From Marinobacter sp. es.048 (GTDB lineage: Bacteria; Pseudomonadota; Gammaproteobacteria; Pseudomonadales; Oleiphilaceae), in assembly GCF_900188435.1 (NCBI RefSeq), contig NZ_FYFA01000002.1, positions 1 to 64,000 of the forward strand: 64,000 nt of DNA. The letters run 5' to 3'. A program made the translations under genes and the position numbers. The notes below the pieces were generated by a model. It worked only from the letters and a program-made list of their open reading frames with translations. It did no database searches and was not told where the DNA came from. Of the stretch, positions 37,065 through 46,851 are shown piece after piece (position 1 is the first letter of the stretch; each line of letters opens with the position of its first letter).

Positions 37065-39017
37065 ATGAGCTACCAGGTACTTGCCCGTAAATGGCGCCCA
37101 CGCACCTTTGAGGATATCGTGGGCCAGGAACACGTGCTCCAGGCGTTGATTCACGCCCTGGAAAGCCAGCGTCTTCATCACGCTTATCTGTTCACGGGGA
37201 CCCGTGGGGTAGGCAAGACCACCATCGGTCGTCTGCTCGCCCGCTGCCTGAACTGCGAAACCGGCGTTACTCCGAATCCCTGCGGTGAATGCTCAAGCTG
37301 CCGGGAGATTCAGGAAGGCCGGTTTGTGGATCTGATCGAGATTGACGCCGCCTCCCGGACGGGCGTCGATGATATGCGTGAGCTGACCGATAACGTCCAG
37401 TACTCACCCACCCGTGGCCGCTATAAGGTGTACCTCATTGACGAGGTGCACATGCTGACGAACCAGTCATTCAATGCCTTCCTGAAGACCCTTGAAGAGC
37501 CACCGGAACACGTCAAGTTCCTGCTGGCGACGACCGACCCCCAGAAGCTGCCGGTTACGGTGCTTTCCCGGTGCCTGCAGTTCAATCTCAAGCGGATGAC
37601 GCCAGAGCACATCGCCGGCCACCTCCGGCATGTTTTGGGTGCCGAGGGGATTCCGTTCGAGGAGCCGGCCCTGTGGCTCCTGGCCCGGGCTGCCGATGGC
37701 AGTATGCGCGATGCCTTGAGCCTGACCGATCAGGCCATCGCCTTTGGCAACCAGAAGCTGTCAGCAAGTGATGTCAGCAATATGCTGGGCACCATTGATC
37801 AGCGCGATATCGAGCGAATCGTGAATGCACTCGTTGAAGGCGACGGCCCGGCCTTGCTGGCGGAAATCGGCCGGATTTCCGACTTTGCGCCGGATTACAG
37901 CGTGATCCTTGCCGATCTGCTGTCACTCTTTCACCGAGTCACCATGGAGCAGGTGGTGCCGGGCAGTGCCGATAACGCGCTAGGTGATGCTGAGCAGGTC
38001 CAGGCCCTGGCCCGTAAGCTCAGTGCCGAGGACGCCCAGCTTTTCTATCAGTCTGCGCTGATCGGTCGCAAAGACCTTACCATTACGCCCGATGCCCGGA
38101 TGGGTTTCGAAATGACCCTGCTCCGGATGCTTGCCTTCCGGCCCGGCGCTGACCGGCGAGAGCCGCCCGCAATAAGCTCCGGTGGCCAGCCTGCCGCCTC
38201 TGAGCCACGGGATGAGCCCGACCCGGCACCGCCACCGGAGCCGGCTACGCAAATAGAGCCGAAACAGCCCGAATCGCAGGCACTAAACTCTGAGCCGCCG
38301 GCGGAAGTGGCGCCAGAGCCGGATCGGGAGAACAGCGAAGTTCCTGCACGGCCGGAGCCTGAACCTGCATCTGAGCCCGAGATCCCGGAGGCTCCGCCTG
38401 TTGCGGCGGAGAATGCATCCTGGCTGGCCAGTCTGGATGCCCAGGCCGAGGCGGCTGGAGAGTACGAAGAGAGCTATCCGTTAACTGATGAAACTCTGGT
38501 TGCAGAAGAGCAGGCGCCCGAAGTTGCCGCAGAACCAGTCGTTCAACCTGCGCCGGCTCCGGAACCGGCTTTTTCAGAGCCGGAGCCGGCGAAAGAGCCA
38601 GCAGTTGAGCAGGAGCCTGTGCCGGAGGGAGAGTTTGTCTGGCACCGCGATTTCCGGAGTCTTGGCATTGTGGGTATGCCCGGTAATCTCGCAAGTCATG
38701 GCGCCATGTCGCGGGACGGCGATGTAATCACTCTGACCATCGATGAGGGTCACGCCAGGCTGTTGAATGGCCGGCACGAGGAAAAGATTCTCGCTGCCTT
38801 GAGAAACCGCTTTGGCGACTCCATTCAGTTACGTACAGAGCAGGGCAATCCTGGGGCACACACCCCGGCGGCCTATGAGGAACGCCAGCGAAAGGCTCGC
38901 CAGGAAGAGGCGGAGGCGTCCATTCGTCAGGATCCGCTCGTAAAGTCTATTGTTGAACGATTCGAGGCGCGGGTAGTTGAAAACAGTATCCGGCCGGCCG
39001 AGACAAGCAGGAGATAA
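37065..39017 (+). CDS. dnaX: DNA polymerase III subunits tau/gamma
   Basis: 650 residues. Clamp-loader ATPase: Walker A YLFTGTRGVGKTTIGRLLAR near residue 46, zinc module CLNC...CGECSSC, Walker B VYLIDEVHML, sensor TTDPQKLPVTVLSRC. Domain III follows to about 365. Residues about 370-525 are a Pro/Glu-rich linker of low complexity, then a tau-specific C-terminal domain (FVWHRDFRSLGIVGMPGNLA) that contacts the polymerase alpha subunit. No A6G-type slippery site like that of E. coli is visible, so gamma may not be made by frameshifting here. ybaB follows after 3 bases. Confidence 0.96.
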   Translation: MSYQVLARKWRPRTFEDIVGQEHVLQALIHALESQRLHHAYLFTGTRGVGKTTIGRLLARCLNCETGVTPNPCGECSSCREIQEGRFVDLIEIDAASRTGVDDMRELTDNVQYSPTRGRYKVYLIDEVHMLTNQSFNAFLKTLEEPPEHVKFLLATTDPQKLPVTVLSRCLQFNLKRMTPEHIAGHLRHVLGAEGIPFEEPALWLLARAADGSMRDALSLTDQAIAFGNQKLSASDVSNMLGTIDQRDIERIVNALVEGDGPALLAEIGRISDFAPDYSVILADLLSLFHRVTMEQVVPGSADNALGDAEQVQALARKLSAEDAQLFYQSALIGRKDLTITPDARMGFEMTLLRMLAFRPGADRREPPAISSGGQPAASEPRDEPDPAPPPEPATQIEPKQPESQALNSEPPAEVAPEPDRENSEVPARPEPEPASEPEIPEAPPVAAENASWLASLDAQAEAAGEYEESYPLTDETLVAEEQAPEVAAEPVVQPAPAPEPAFSEPEPAKEPAVEQEPVPEGEFVWHRDFRSLGIVGMPGNLASHGAMSRDGDVITLTIDEGHARLLNGRHEEKILAALRNRFGDSIQLRTEQGNPGAHTPAAYEERQRKARQEEAEASIRQDPLVKSIVERFEARVVENSIRPAETSRR

Positions 39018-39020
39018 GCT

Positions 39021-39344
39021 ATGATGAATAATATGGGCGACATGATGAAAAAAGCCCAGAAAATGCAGGAAGAGATGCAGAAGGCCCAGGAAGAAATCGC
39101 CAAGGCAGAAGTCACCGGCGAAGCGGGCGCCGGGCTGGTCAAGGTCACCATGAATGGCCGCCACGACGTTCGTAAAGTGGACATCGACCCATCTCTGATG
39201 TCAGAAGAAAAAGATATTCTGGAAGATCTTCTGGCCGCCGCGGTGAACGATGCCGTTCGGCGTGTTGAGGAAAATCAAAAGGAGAAAATGTCCGGTATGA
39301 TGTCGGGCATGGGTCTGCCGCCCGGTTTCAAGATGCCGTTCTGA
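39021..39344 (+). CDS. ybaB: YbaB/EbfC family nucleoid-associated protein
   Basis: 107 residues: methionine- and lysine-rich helix ([20 protein letters not shown]), then [20 protein letters not shown] and a C-terminal helix ending [10 protein letters not shown], all standard for this small dimeric DNA-binding protein. Lies between dnaX and recR as in most gammaproteobacteria, suggesting cotranscription. Confidence 0.96.
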   Translation: MMNNMGDMMKKAQKMQEEMQKAQEEIAKAEVTGEAGAGLVKVTMNGRHDVRKVDIDPSLMSEEKDILEDLLAAAVNDAVRRVEENQKEKMSGMMSGMGLPPGFKMPF

Positions 39345-39375
39345 ATTTCATCCTGCAGTCGTTTGAGGACTTTTC

Positions 39376-39978
39376 ATGGCGTTCAGCCCGCTGGTTGATG
39401 AGCTTGTAGAATCCCTTCGTTGCCTGCCTGGAGTTGGCCAGAAAACTGCCCAGCGCATGGCTTTCCATTTGCTGGAGCGTGGCCGGTCCGGTGGCACCCG
39501 GCTTTCCGAGGCACTGAGCCAGGCCATGAACGGTGTCCGGCGCTGCCAAAGCTGCCAGAACTTTGCCGACACCGAGATCTGCGGGATCTGTGAAAATCCC
39601 CAGCGGCGTACGGGTACCCTTTGTGTGGTGGAAAGTCCGTCGGATCTGCTGGCCATTGAGCAGGCGGGTGACTATCGCGGCAGCTATTTCGTTTTGATGG
39701 GGCACCTGTCACCCATTGATGGCGTAGGGCCGGAAGAAATCGGCATTGAACGCCTGCTGAAGCGGATCCGGGATGAGGGTGTGACTGAACTGATCCTGGC
39801 GACCAACCCGACGGTGGAGGGCGAGGCGACCGCCCACTACATAGCCGATCGGCTTGATGGTCAGGGAATTCTGATTACCCGTCTGGCCCATGGCATTCCC
39901 GTTGGTGGAGAGCTGGGCTATGTTGACGGATTTACCCTGACTCACGCATTCCGCGGCCGCAAACCGCTGTCCGACTGA
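39376..39978 (+). CDS. recR: Recombination mediator RecR
   Basis: 200 residues. Helix-hairpin-helix start [21 protein letters not shown]4 zinc finger [16 protein letters not shown] near residue 57, Toprim domain [16 protein letters not shown], and [19 protein letters not shown]. Forms a DNA-encircling ring that helps RecO load RecA on gaps. Length typical. Starts 31 bases after ybaB. Confidence 0.97.
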   Translation: MAFSPLVDELVESLRCLPGVGQKTAQRMAFHLLERGRSGGTRLSEALSQAMNGVRRCQSCQNFADTEICGICENPQRRTGTLCVVESPSDLLAIEQAGDYRGSYFVLMGHLSPIDGVGPEEIGIERLLKRIRDEGVTELILATNPTVEGEATAHYIADRLDGQGILITRLAHGIPVGGELGYVDGFTLTHAFRGRKPLSD

Positions 39979-40009
39979 ACCTGACCGAATAAACCTACCA
40001 GGCACGTTT

Positions 40010-41167
40010 ATGGATATTTCTGCCCAGACCACTGCGGCTGTTGACGTTCCCCCGGCTCCGGCCAGCATCCATTGGCTCCGGGAGCCGGAAGCGCTGAACC
40101 AATGGCTGGATCGCGCACCGGGCAAGCCTCTGGCTCTGGACACCGAATTTGAGCGGGTAAACACCTTTTACCCGATACCGGGATTGGTTCAGCTTGGTCT
40201 CGACGGTGAATTCTGCCTGGTAGACCCTTCCGTTGCGGAACAATCCCGACGTTTCCGGGAAGTCCTTGCGGACCCGCATACGCCCAAGCTTCTGTATGCC
40301 ATGAGCGAAGATCTGGAGCTGTTTCGCCAATGGCTCAATCTTCACCCTGCCGGTGTGATTGATCTCCAAATCGGGGCTGCGATGGCCGGCGCAGGATTTT
40401 CTCTGGGCTACGCGAAACTGGTGGAAACCCTGTTCGGCGAGACCCTGGACAAGTCTGCAACCCGCTCTGACTGGCTGGCAAGACCACTAAGCGAAGCCCA
40501 GCAACGCTACGCGATCGACGATATCCGTTTTCTGGAGCCAATGTACCAGTGGGTCAGCAAATTGTTGCGTGATCGCAGACTGGAGGAGGCCCTGGTTGAG
40601 GAATCGGCTCGCTTTGCCGATGAGCTGGCGGGGCAGGAAGATCCGGATAACCACTATCTGAAACTGCGGGGTGGCTGGACGCTTTCGGCTCAGCAACAAG
40701 GAGTACTCAGGGAATTGGTTCGTTGGCGTGAACTGGAATGTCAGCGGCGGGACCGACCCAGGAACCGCGTGCTGGCGGATGCGTTACTGATTGCCATTGC
40801 GGAAAGGCTGCCAGGCTCCCTGAAGGAGCTTTCCAACATTCAGGGCGTACCCTCTGGCGCAGTCCGTCGGTACGGCGATACCCTCATTGAACTTGTTAGC
40901 CGGGGATCGACCGCGGATAATTCGTCCCTTGAGAGGATCGCGCCACCCTTGTCCCGGGATCAGCAGGGGTTCTTTAAACAGTTAAAGCGTTTTTTCAAAA
41001 GAGCGGCGGAAGATGCTGATATTCCAATAGAATTGCTGGCGCCCAGAAAGCGTCTTGAGAAGGTTGTGCAGCATCCCGATCTGGCGGAGCATGAATTTTT
41101 CCAGGGTTGGCGGGCGCAGATACTCGCGCCGGTTCGCGATGATATCGAGGAATTACTGAAGTCATGA
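40010..41167 (+). CDS. rnd: Ribonuclease D
   Basis: 385 residues. 3'-5' exonuclease DEDD motifs: LALDTEFERVNTFYP near residue 44 (Asp, Glu), LLYAMSEDLELFRQW (Asp), and YAIDDIRFLEPMY for the last Asp with its Tyr. HRDC domain follows (VLRELVRWRELECQRRDRPR). Trims tRNA and other stable RNA 3' ends. Overlaps ycgL by four bases. Confidence 0.95.
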   Translation: MDISAQTTAAVDVPPAPASIHWLREPEALNQWLDRAPGKPLALDTEFERVNTFYPIPGLVQLGLDGEFCLVDPSVAEQSRRFREVLADPHTPKLLYAMSEDLELFRQWLNLHPAGVIDLQIGAAMAGAGFSLGYAKLVETLFGETLDKSATRSDWLARPLSEAQQRYAIDDIRFLEPMYQWVSKLLRDRRLEEALVEESARFADELAGQEDPDNHYLKLRGGWTLSAQQQGVLRELVRWRELECQRRDRPRNRVLADALLIAIAERLPGSLKELSNIQGVPSGAVRRYGDTLIELVSRGSTADNSSLERIAPPLSRDQQGFFKQLKRFFKRAAEDADIPIELLAPRKRLEKVVQHPDLAEHEFFQGWRAQILAPVRDDIEELLKS

Positions 41168-41457
41168 AAGAGCGGGAATTTGTCTCTGTTTTCCGGAGCA
41201 GCAAGAAGAATGACACCTATCTTTTTGTTCGCCGCGGACAGAAGTGGGAAGAGCTTCCCGAGAGCCTCCGGGGTATTTTCGGGCAGCCGGTTCATTCCAT
41301 GGATCTGGTGCTGACACCGGACCGGAAGCTTGCAAGAACCACCGGAAAGCAGGTGCTGGAAGCCATCGGCGAGAAGGACTTCTTTCTGCAGATGCCGGAA
41401 GAGCAGGAAGGCTACGTGGTGGAATTCAAACGCAAGCTGGATCAACGCAATCCATGA
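41164..41457 (+). CDS. ycgL: YcgL domain protein
   Basis: 97 residues: VFRSSKKNDTYLFVRRGQKW, then LPESLRGIFGQPVHSMDLVL and a C-terminal GEKDFFLQMPEEQEGYVVEF, matching the small YcgL family. Function is not established. Overlaps rnd (ATGA) and ycgN (ATGA), the usual rnd-ycgL-ycgN order. Confidence 0.93.
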   Translation: MKEREFVSVFRSSKKNDTYLFVRRGQKWEELPESLRGIFGQPVHSMDLVLTPDRKLARTTGKQVLEAIGEKDFFLQMPEEQEGYVVEFKRKLDQRNP

Positions 41458-41900
41458 TTGCCCAGGTGCCGTTCTGGCAGCGTAAACGCCTGCATGAGAT
41501 GACGCCGGTGGAATGGGAGTCACTCTGCGACGGTTGCGGTAAGTGTTGTCTGAACAAGCTGGAAGACGAAGACACCGGCGAGGTTTACCACACCGATCTG
41601 GTGTGTCGTTACATGGACGAGGATACCTGCCAGTGCACCGTTTATGAGGAACGGCTGCAGAAAGTGCCGGGCTGCACGGTGCTGACACCGGGCACCGTCA
41701 ACGACTACCATTGGTTGCCTTACACCTGCGCCTACCGGACCCTGGCTGAGGACCGGCCCCTGGCCGACTGGCATCCGCTGCGAAGCGGGGATCCGGATTC
41801 GGTGCATAAGGCAGGCGTTTCGATCCGACACAAGGTGATGTCAGAGGACCGTGTGCCGGAAGAAGACTGGGAAGAACACATCATTCACTGGATTCTGTAA
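41454..41900 (+). CDS. ycgN: YcgN family cysteine cluster protein
   Basis: 148 residues from ATG 41454. The Cys cluster CDGCGKCCLNKL near residue 24 with later CRYMDEDTCQCTVY suggests binding of zinc or an Fe-S centre. TVNDYHWLPYTCAYRTLAED and the terminal HIIHWIL are family features. Function unknown. Start chosen because it overlaps the ycgL stop; the same frame extends upstream without reason. Confidence 0.93.
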   Translation: MIAQVPFWQRKRLHEMTPVEWESLCDGCGKCCLNKLEDEDTGEVYHTDLVCRYMDEDTCQCTVYEERLQKVPGCTVLTPGTVNDYHWLPYTCAYRTLAEDRPLADWHPLRSGDPDSVHKAGVSIRHKVMSEDRVPEEDWEEHIIHWIL

Positions 41901-42244
41901 TGATAGATACCGATGCACAACTGGCCTACGGGATTTTCTGGGCCGCCTATGCCATAGCCTTTGTCGTGTTTTTTTACATGATGAAGAGCTTGACACGTTT
42001 TCTTCCGTTTTATGGGGTGCGGACCCTGGTTCTTGCTGCTCTGGTGGCTTTGCTGCTTACCCCGGTTGAATCTCCCGATCTGGCTGGCTGGTGGATTCCT
42101 GCCTGGCTGTTTGGCGGTTACGAAATGATCCTTGGTGACGCGGATGCGTCCGGCCGTGCCCTGTTCAATCTCGGTCTGGCGGGATTGGTGATGCTGCTGG
42201 TCTGGGTGCTGGATCTTGTTCGCTACCGTCTCGTTAGCAAGTAG
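41900..42244 (+). CDS. Small membrane protein of unknown function
   Basis: 114 residues with three or four hydrophobic helices (IFWAAYAIAFVVFFYMM; TLVLAALVALLLT; AGWWIPAWLFGGYEMI; LGLAGLVMLLVWVLDL). I recognise no family motif. Starts on the ycgN stop (TAATG), so it belongs to the same transcript, and precedes the VWA gene by 25 bases. Confidence 0.8.
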   Translation: MIDTDAQLAYGIFWAAYAIAFVVFFYMMKSLTRFLPFYGVRTLVLAALVALLLTPVESPDLAGWWIPAWLFGGYEMILGDADASGRALFNLGLAGLVMLLVWVLDLVRYRLVSK

Positions 42245-42269
42245 TTTGAAAAACTAAAAGAAGAAAAGG

Positions 42270-44432
42270 ATGGATGCCTTGAGAGAGATGACATCGAGAT
42301 GGTTCGGCCTGTTTGCACTTTGCTTTGCGCTCAGCCTGCCAGCCGGGCTTCACGCCCAGGAGAGTGATGACGTTCAACTGCCGGAGCAGTCGGACGTTCG
42401 GATCATTGTCGATATTTCGGGCTCCATGAAAGACACCGATCCGGAAAACCTGCGCCAGCCCGCCGTTCGTCTGCTCGCCCGGCTGTTGCCGGAGGGTGCC
42501 ACTGCCGGTGTCTGGACGTTCGGCCAGTACGTCAACATGCTGGTGCCGCACCGTGAGGTAACCGAAGGGTGGCGCGAAACGGCCATCCAGCGTTCAGCGG
42601 AAATCAATTCCGTCGCCCTTAGAACCAACCTTGGTGCGGCTATTGAGACGGCCAGCGATGACTATTTCACCGATGGCGATCTGAGTCGCACTCATTTTAT
42701 CCTGCTGACAGACGGCAAGGTGGATATCTCCGACGATCCGGCGGCCAATACGGTAGAGGAAAATCGGATTCTGGACACGATTGTTGCGGACCTAATCAAA
42801 CGGGGCGCCACATTCCACCCGGTGGCTCTGTCCGAGGCTGCCGACACCGATTTCCTGAAAGCCCTGGCGACAGAATCCGGCGGCCGTTTCCAGGTTGCAG
42901 ACACCGCGGATGCTCTGAACCTGGCTTTTCTGCAGGCACTGAACACGGCGGTTCCCCAGGAGCAGATTCCCATTGAGGGCAACGGGTTTACCGTGGACGA
43001 GGGCGTTCGTGAATTTACCGCCCTGATTTTCTGGGGGAACTCGGAGACCTCGGCAACACGGGAGCTTGCACTGGTTCGCCCAGACGAACAGACCGTGAAT
43101 CTCGCCGAATTCCCCGATAATGTCCGGTGGGCAAGGGAGGTCGGTTATGACCTGATCACGGTCAATGAGCCGTCGGCCGGGCAGTGGCGTATCAATGGCG
43201 AGCTTGGCGAGGGTAGCCGGGTAACTGTGGTCAGCGATCTCAGGATGGTAGTTAATCCATTATCACCGTCGTTTACCGGGGACGACCCACTCAACATCCG
43301 GGTTGGCTTTTTCGAAGAAGGGGAGAAAATCACCAATCCTGATTTTCTGGGCGTGATCGAGGTCAGCCTCAGTATCACTTCGGAAGATGGCAGGAGTGGA
43401 ACCAAGGTATTGTCCGCAGAGCAGCCGCCGGAAGATGGCACCTATCGGGATACCGTGAGTCGTTTGCCAGCGGCCGGCCTCTATACCTTTGACGTGGTTG
43501 CCGATGGCCAGACCTTCAGCCGAAAGTTCAGCGCTACCGTCGGGTTTACGGTACCTGAAGGCACAGAGCCGGTTGTGCAGCCAGCGGAGTCGCCGGAGCC
43601 TGAGGTAACCGAGCCGGAACCGGTCCCAGAGCAGTCTGAGCCGAAAGCGACAGTGTCCGAGCCGGTGCAATCCGAGCCTGAACCGGCGATTGCATCGCCC
43701 ATCGATGTGAGTCAGGCCGAGGAGCCAGCGCCGACTGCCCAAGAGCCAGCACCGGCACCGGAAGAACAGGAAGAAGCTGAAACCGCCTTTGCCGTACCTT
43801 TGTGGATGATCGGTGCAGCGGGTGGTGGTCTGGTGGTGATTGGCGGCCTGGTTTGGTTTGCCCTTCGCCAGAGGAAGCAGCGCCAGAACAAGCAGGCCGA
43901 GGCGGCGGCTGAACGCGAAACGCTGGAAGATTTGGATGAAGAGCCCGAGCCAGAACCTGAGCTGGAAATGGAGCCTGAGCCCGCGGCGGAACCAGAAGAA
44001 ACGGTGGAACCCGAACCGGATGAGGATCTCGAGGGGGAGGAGATTCCTGACGTCACCGAAGAAGCTCCAGAAGACGATATGGCTGAACTGGAGGCCGTGA
44101 TCGATGAGCATGAGGCCACTCTGAAGTCTGAAGATGTAGCGCTCGAGGAGCGCGATGCCGAATCGGTCGTAGAGCCGGAAGAGGACATTCCGGTAGCAGA
44201 TACTCGAGTGGACGAAGAGCCCGCCGAGTTGGACGAGGATATCCCCGAGCTGGAGGATGTCGCAGATCCCTCCGACGCTGATGCGCCGGAAGAAGATGAC
44301 GAGGAAGAGTTCGGGCTCGAGGATTTCGATTTGTCCGAGTTCGACGATTTACCCGATTATGATCAGGATGAGTCCGGGTTGCCCGATGACGATCCGAAGA
44401 AGAAACCTGATCAGAAAGACCCGAAAAAGTAA
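42270..44432 (+). CDS. VWA-domain membrane protein with long acidic tail
   Basis: 720 residues. Signal sequence to about residue 30, VWA domain with MIDAS VDISGSMKDTD (Asp48) and ILLTDGKVDISDD, a beta-rich region to about 430, a Pro/Glu-rich linker, one TM near 510-530 (WMIGAAGGGLVVIGGLVWFA) and a strongly acidic tail of about 180 residues ending in KKKPDQKDPKK. The topology puts VWA in the periplasm and the acid tail in the cytoplasm. ATG 42288 is an alternative start. Followed by MoxR and CoxE-like genes, a set usually linked to AAA+/VWA chaperone or metal-insertion activity. Confidence 0.87.
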   Translation: MDALREMTSRWFGLFALCFALSLPAGLHAQESDDVQLPEQSDVRIIVDISGSMKDTDPENLRQPAVRLLARLLPEGATAGVWTFGQYVNMLVPHREVTEGWRETAIQRSAEINSVALRTNLGAAIETASDDYFTDGDLSRTHFILLTDGKVDISDDPAANTVEENRILDTIVADLIKRGATFHPVALSEAADTDFLKALATESGGRFQVADTADALNLAFLQALNTAVPQEQIPIEGNGFTVDEGVREFTALIFWGNSETSATRELALVRPDEQTVNLAEFPDNVRWAREVGYDLITVNEPSAGQWRINGELGEGSRVTVVSDLRMVVNPLSPSFTGDDPLNIRVGFFEEGEKITNPDFLGVIEVSLSITSEDGRSGTKVLSAEQPPEDGTYRDTVSRLPAAGLYTFDVVADGQTFSRKFSATVGFTVPEGTEPVVQPAESPEPEVTEPEPVPEQSEPKATVSEPVQSEPEPAIASPIDVSQAEEPAPTAQEPAPAPEEQEEAETAFAVPLWMIGAAGGGLVVIGGLVWFALRQRKQRQNKQAEAAAERETLEDLDEEPEPEPELEMEPEPAAEPEETVEPEPDEDLEGEEIPDVTEEAPEDDMAELEAVIDEHEATLKSEDVALEERDAESVVEPEEDIPVADTRVDEEPAELDEDIPELEDVADPSDADAPEEDDEEEFGLEDFDLSEFDDLPDYDQDESGLPDDDPKKKPDQKDPKK

Positions 44433-44449
44433 CCAACAGGATTCAGAGC

Positions 44450-45292
44450 ATGAAGTTTACCGGTACCGAGAAGTACGTAGCCACCGATGACCTGCAAATG
44501 GCCGTCAACGCAGCGATTGCGCTTCAGCGCCCGCTGTTGATCAAGGGCGAGCCGGGCACCGGGAAGACCCTGCTGGCTGAGGAGATGGCGGCAGGCCTTG
44601 ATATGAGGCTGATTCCCTGGCACATCAAATCAACCACGAAGGCCCAGCAGGGGCTGTATGAGTACGATGCGGTTTCCCGTTTGAGGGATTCCCAGTTGGG
44701 TGATGAAAGGGTCAAGGACATCGGCAACTACATCGTTAAGGGCAAGCTCTGGGAGGCTTTTGAGGCCGACGAGCAGGTGGTTTTGCTGATCGATGAGATC
44801 GACAAGGCGGACATCGAGTTTCCCAACGACCTCCTGCTGGAACTTGATCGGATGGAGTTCTTTGTCTATGAGACTCAGAAGTTGGTGAAGGCAAAGAAAC
44901 GCCCGATTGTGGTGATCACCAGTAACAACGAGAAAGAACTGCCGGATGCGTTCCTGCGCCGTTGCTTCTTCCACTACATCAGCTTCCCGGACCACGACAC
45001 TATGCAGAATATCGTGGATGTGCATTTCCCGGGTTTGCAGCAGGAAATCGTTCGCGATGCCCTGGAAGTTTTCTTTGATGTGCGCAAGGTACCGGGCCTG
45101 AAAAAGAAGCCATCCACCTCGGAGCTGATTGACTGGCTGAAACTGCTGATGGCTGATGAGCTGTCGGCGAAAATGTTGCAGGAGAAAGATACCAGCTCGG
45201 CGTTGCCGCCTCTGTACGGTGCCTTGGTGAAAAATGAGCAGGATGTGCACCTGTTGCAGAAGCTCGCATTCATGGCCCGTCGCCGCAGCTGA
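44450..45292 (+). CDS. MoxR-family AAA+ ATPase
   Basis: 280 residues. Walker A LLIKGEPGTGKTLLAEEMAA near residue 30, Walker B VVLLIDEIDKADIEF, sensor 1 VVITSNNEKELPDAFLRRCF (with arginine finger). Typical MoxR ATPase that works with VWA proteins as a chaperone pair. Located between two VWA genes, 17 bases after the first and 34 before the second. Confidence 0.93.
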   Translation: MKFTGTEKYVATDDLQMAVNAAIALQRPLLIKGEPGTGKTLLAEEMAAGLDMRLIPWHIKSTTKAQQGLYEYDAVSRLRDSQLGDERVKDIGNYIVKGKLWEAFEADEQVVLLIDEIDKADIEFPNDLLLELDRMEFFVYETQKLVKAKKRPIVVITSNNEKELPDAFLRRCFFHYISFPDHDTMQNIVDVHFPGLQQEIVRDALEVFFDVRKVPGLKKKPSTSELIDWLKLLMADELSAKMLQEKDTSSALPPLYGALVKNEQDVHLLQKLAFMARRRS

Positions 45293-45326
45293 TTCTCGGC
45301 AAGCTCATTGGCAAGAGTCACGTTTT

Positions 45327-46505
45327 ATGTTGATTGATTTTTTTCTTGAAGTCCGGCGCGCGAAGGTGCCTGCCAGTCTGAGGGAGTTTCTGGATCTTCT
45401 GGAAGCCCTGCAGAAACGGCTCGCCTTTGCGGATATGGAGGAATTCTATTACCTGTCCCGTCTTTGCTTGGTTAAAGACGAGCGCCACTTCGACAAGTTT
45501 GACCGTGCCTTCCAGGCGTACTTCGAGGGCATCGAGAACCTCGACGAGCTGCTGGAAGCCCTGATTCCGGACGACTGGCTTAGAGCCGAGTTTGAGAAGC
45601 ACTTGTCTGACGACGAGAAGGCCAAAATCGATTCTCTTGGAGGCCTGGAGGAGCTGATCGAGACCTTCAAGAAGCGAATGGAAGAGCAGGAAGAGCGCCA
45701 TGCCGGCGGCAATAAATGGATCGGCACCGGCGGTACCTCACCATTCGGTGCCAACGGCTACAACCCGGAGGGTTTCCGGATCGGCCAGAAGAAAGGTCGC
45801 CACGGCAGGGCCGTCAAAGTCTGGGAAAAGCGCGAGTTCAAGGATCTGGACGATAGCGTTACCCTAGGCATCCGCAACATCAAGGTTGCGTTGCGCCGGC
45901 TGCGCAAGTTCGCCCGCCAGGGTGCGGCGGACCAGCTCGATATGGACGATACCATCCGTTCCACCGCCCGCAATGCCGGTTATCTGGATCTGAAGATGGT
46001 GCCCGAGCGGCACAACGCTGTGAAAGTGCTGATCTTCTTCGATGTGGGCGGCTCCATGGACCCCCACGTTCGTGTCTGTGAGGAGCTGTTCTCGGCCGCA
46101 CGGCTTGAGTTCAAGCACATGGAATATTTCTATTTCCACAATTTCGTCTATGAAAGTGTCTGGAAGAACAATATCCGCCGGATGAATGAAACCACCAGCA
46201 CCTGGGACATTCTTCACAAGTACACGCCCGACTACAAAGTGATCTTCGTGGGCGACGCCACCATGGCGCCGTATGAGATTTCCCATCCCGGTGGCTCGAT
46301 TGAACACTGGAATGAGGAGGCGGGCGCCACCTGGTTTCAGCGTATCACCGAGCACTTCCGTAAGGTTGTGTGGATCAATCCCCTCCCGGAGAGTTACTGG
46401 GGTAGCGGTGGCTCGTTGGGCATGACCAAACAGCTTGTTAACGATCACATGTACCCGTTAACCGTGGAAGGCCTTGAGTCGGCCATGAAGCAGCTGAGTA
46501 AATAA
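45327..46505 (+). CDS. CoxE-like VWA protein, partner of the MoxR ATPase
   Basis: 392 residues from ATG 45327 (FFLEVRRAKVPASLREFLDL), which begins the conserved region; the upstream extension to 45234 overlaps moxR and is unlikely. N-terminal helical region, then RRLRKFARQGAADQLDMDDT, then VWA VLIFFDVGGSMDPHVRVCEE near residue 235; the MIDAS reads DVGGS rather than DxSxS. VIFVGDATMAPYEI follows. Soluble; expected to act with the MoxR ATPase as in other MoxR-VWA pairs. Confidence 0.92.
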   Translation: MLIDFFLEVRRAKVPASLREFLDLLEALQKRLAFADMEEFYYLSRLCLVKDERHFDKFDRAFQAYFEGIENLDELLEALIPDDWLRAEFEKHLSDDEKAKIDSLGGLEELIETFKKRMEEQEERHAGGNKWIGTGGTSPFGANGYNPEGFRIGQKKGRHGRAVKVWEKREFKDLDDSVTLGIRNIKVALRRLRKFARQGAADQLDMDDTIRSTARNAGYLDLKMVPERHNAVKVLIFFDVGGSMDPHVRVCEELFSAARLEFKHMEYFYFHNFVYESVWKNNIRRMNETTSTWDILHKYTPDYKVIFVGDATMAPYEISHPGGSIEHWNEEAGATWFQRITEHFRKVVWINPLPESYWGSGGSLGMTKQLVNDHMYPLTVEGLESAMKQLSK

Positions 46506-46851
46506 AAAAAGCCGATGCGGTTGAGGGCATCGGCAAAGCTCGGCATATCAAGCGGGGTTGCCTGAAGGCACTCCCGCCGCTTTCCAGTCAGCAAATACAG
46601 GGCCAGTTGACTTAAAAGCTGCTAAAACAGTCGTTTAAAATTCAGCTTATCCGCTGAATCGTCCTGGCGCCCCGATACCCCTCCTGACCCTGTCAAATAA
46701 CTCGACACTCTTCCGACCGCTCAAGCCTTCGCTGTGCGTTTTCCATTTGGCGATCTGTATACCGTTCTTGGCGGTTACCAAGTGTTACGCTTTCTGCCGA
46801 TCTGTTACAGAAGTTTGCATGAGTTACAGAGGCTACAAGGGCAGGAGCCTT
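46506..46851. other. Intergenic region with a hairpin facing the wrong way
   Basis: No gene found in about 345 bases. At 46511-46534 GCCGATGC/GCATCGGC form a perfect 8-bp stem; the A7 tract lies on its left (46504-46510), so it is an intrinsic terminator for minus-strand transcripts, perhaps blocking antisense RNA. The rest is A/T-rich with no clear promoter. An AGGAG at 46843-46847 serves the broken gene that follows. Confidence 0.55.

Noticed and set aside
37065..39017. Programmed frameshift in dnaX as in E. coli
   Set aside because: No A6G-like slippery run was seen near the end of domain III, so a gamma product by this route is unsupported.
43560..44430. Possible tandem repeat array in the VWA gene
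   Set aside because: It is low-complexity Glu/Pro/Asp coding sequence with irregular spacing, not a true repeat unit.
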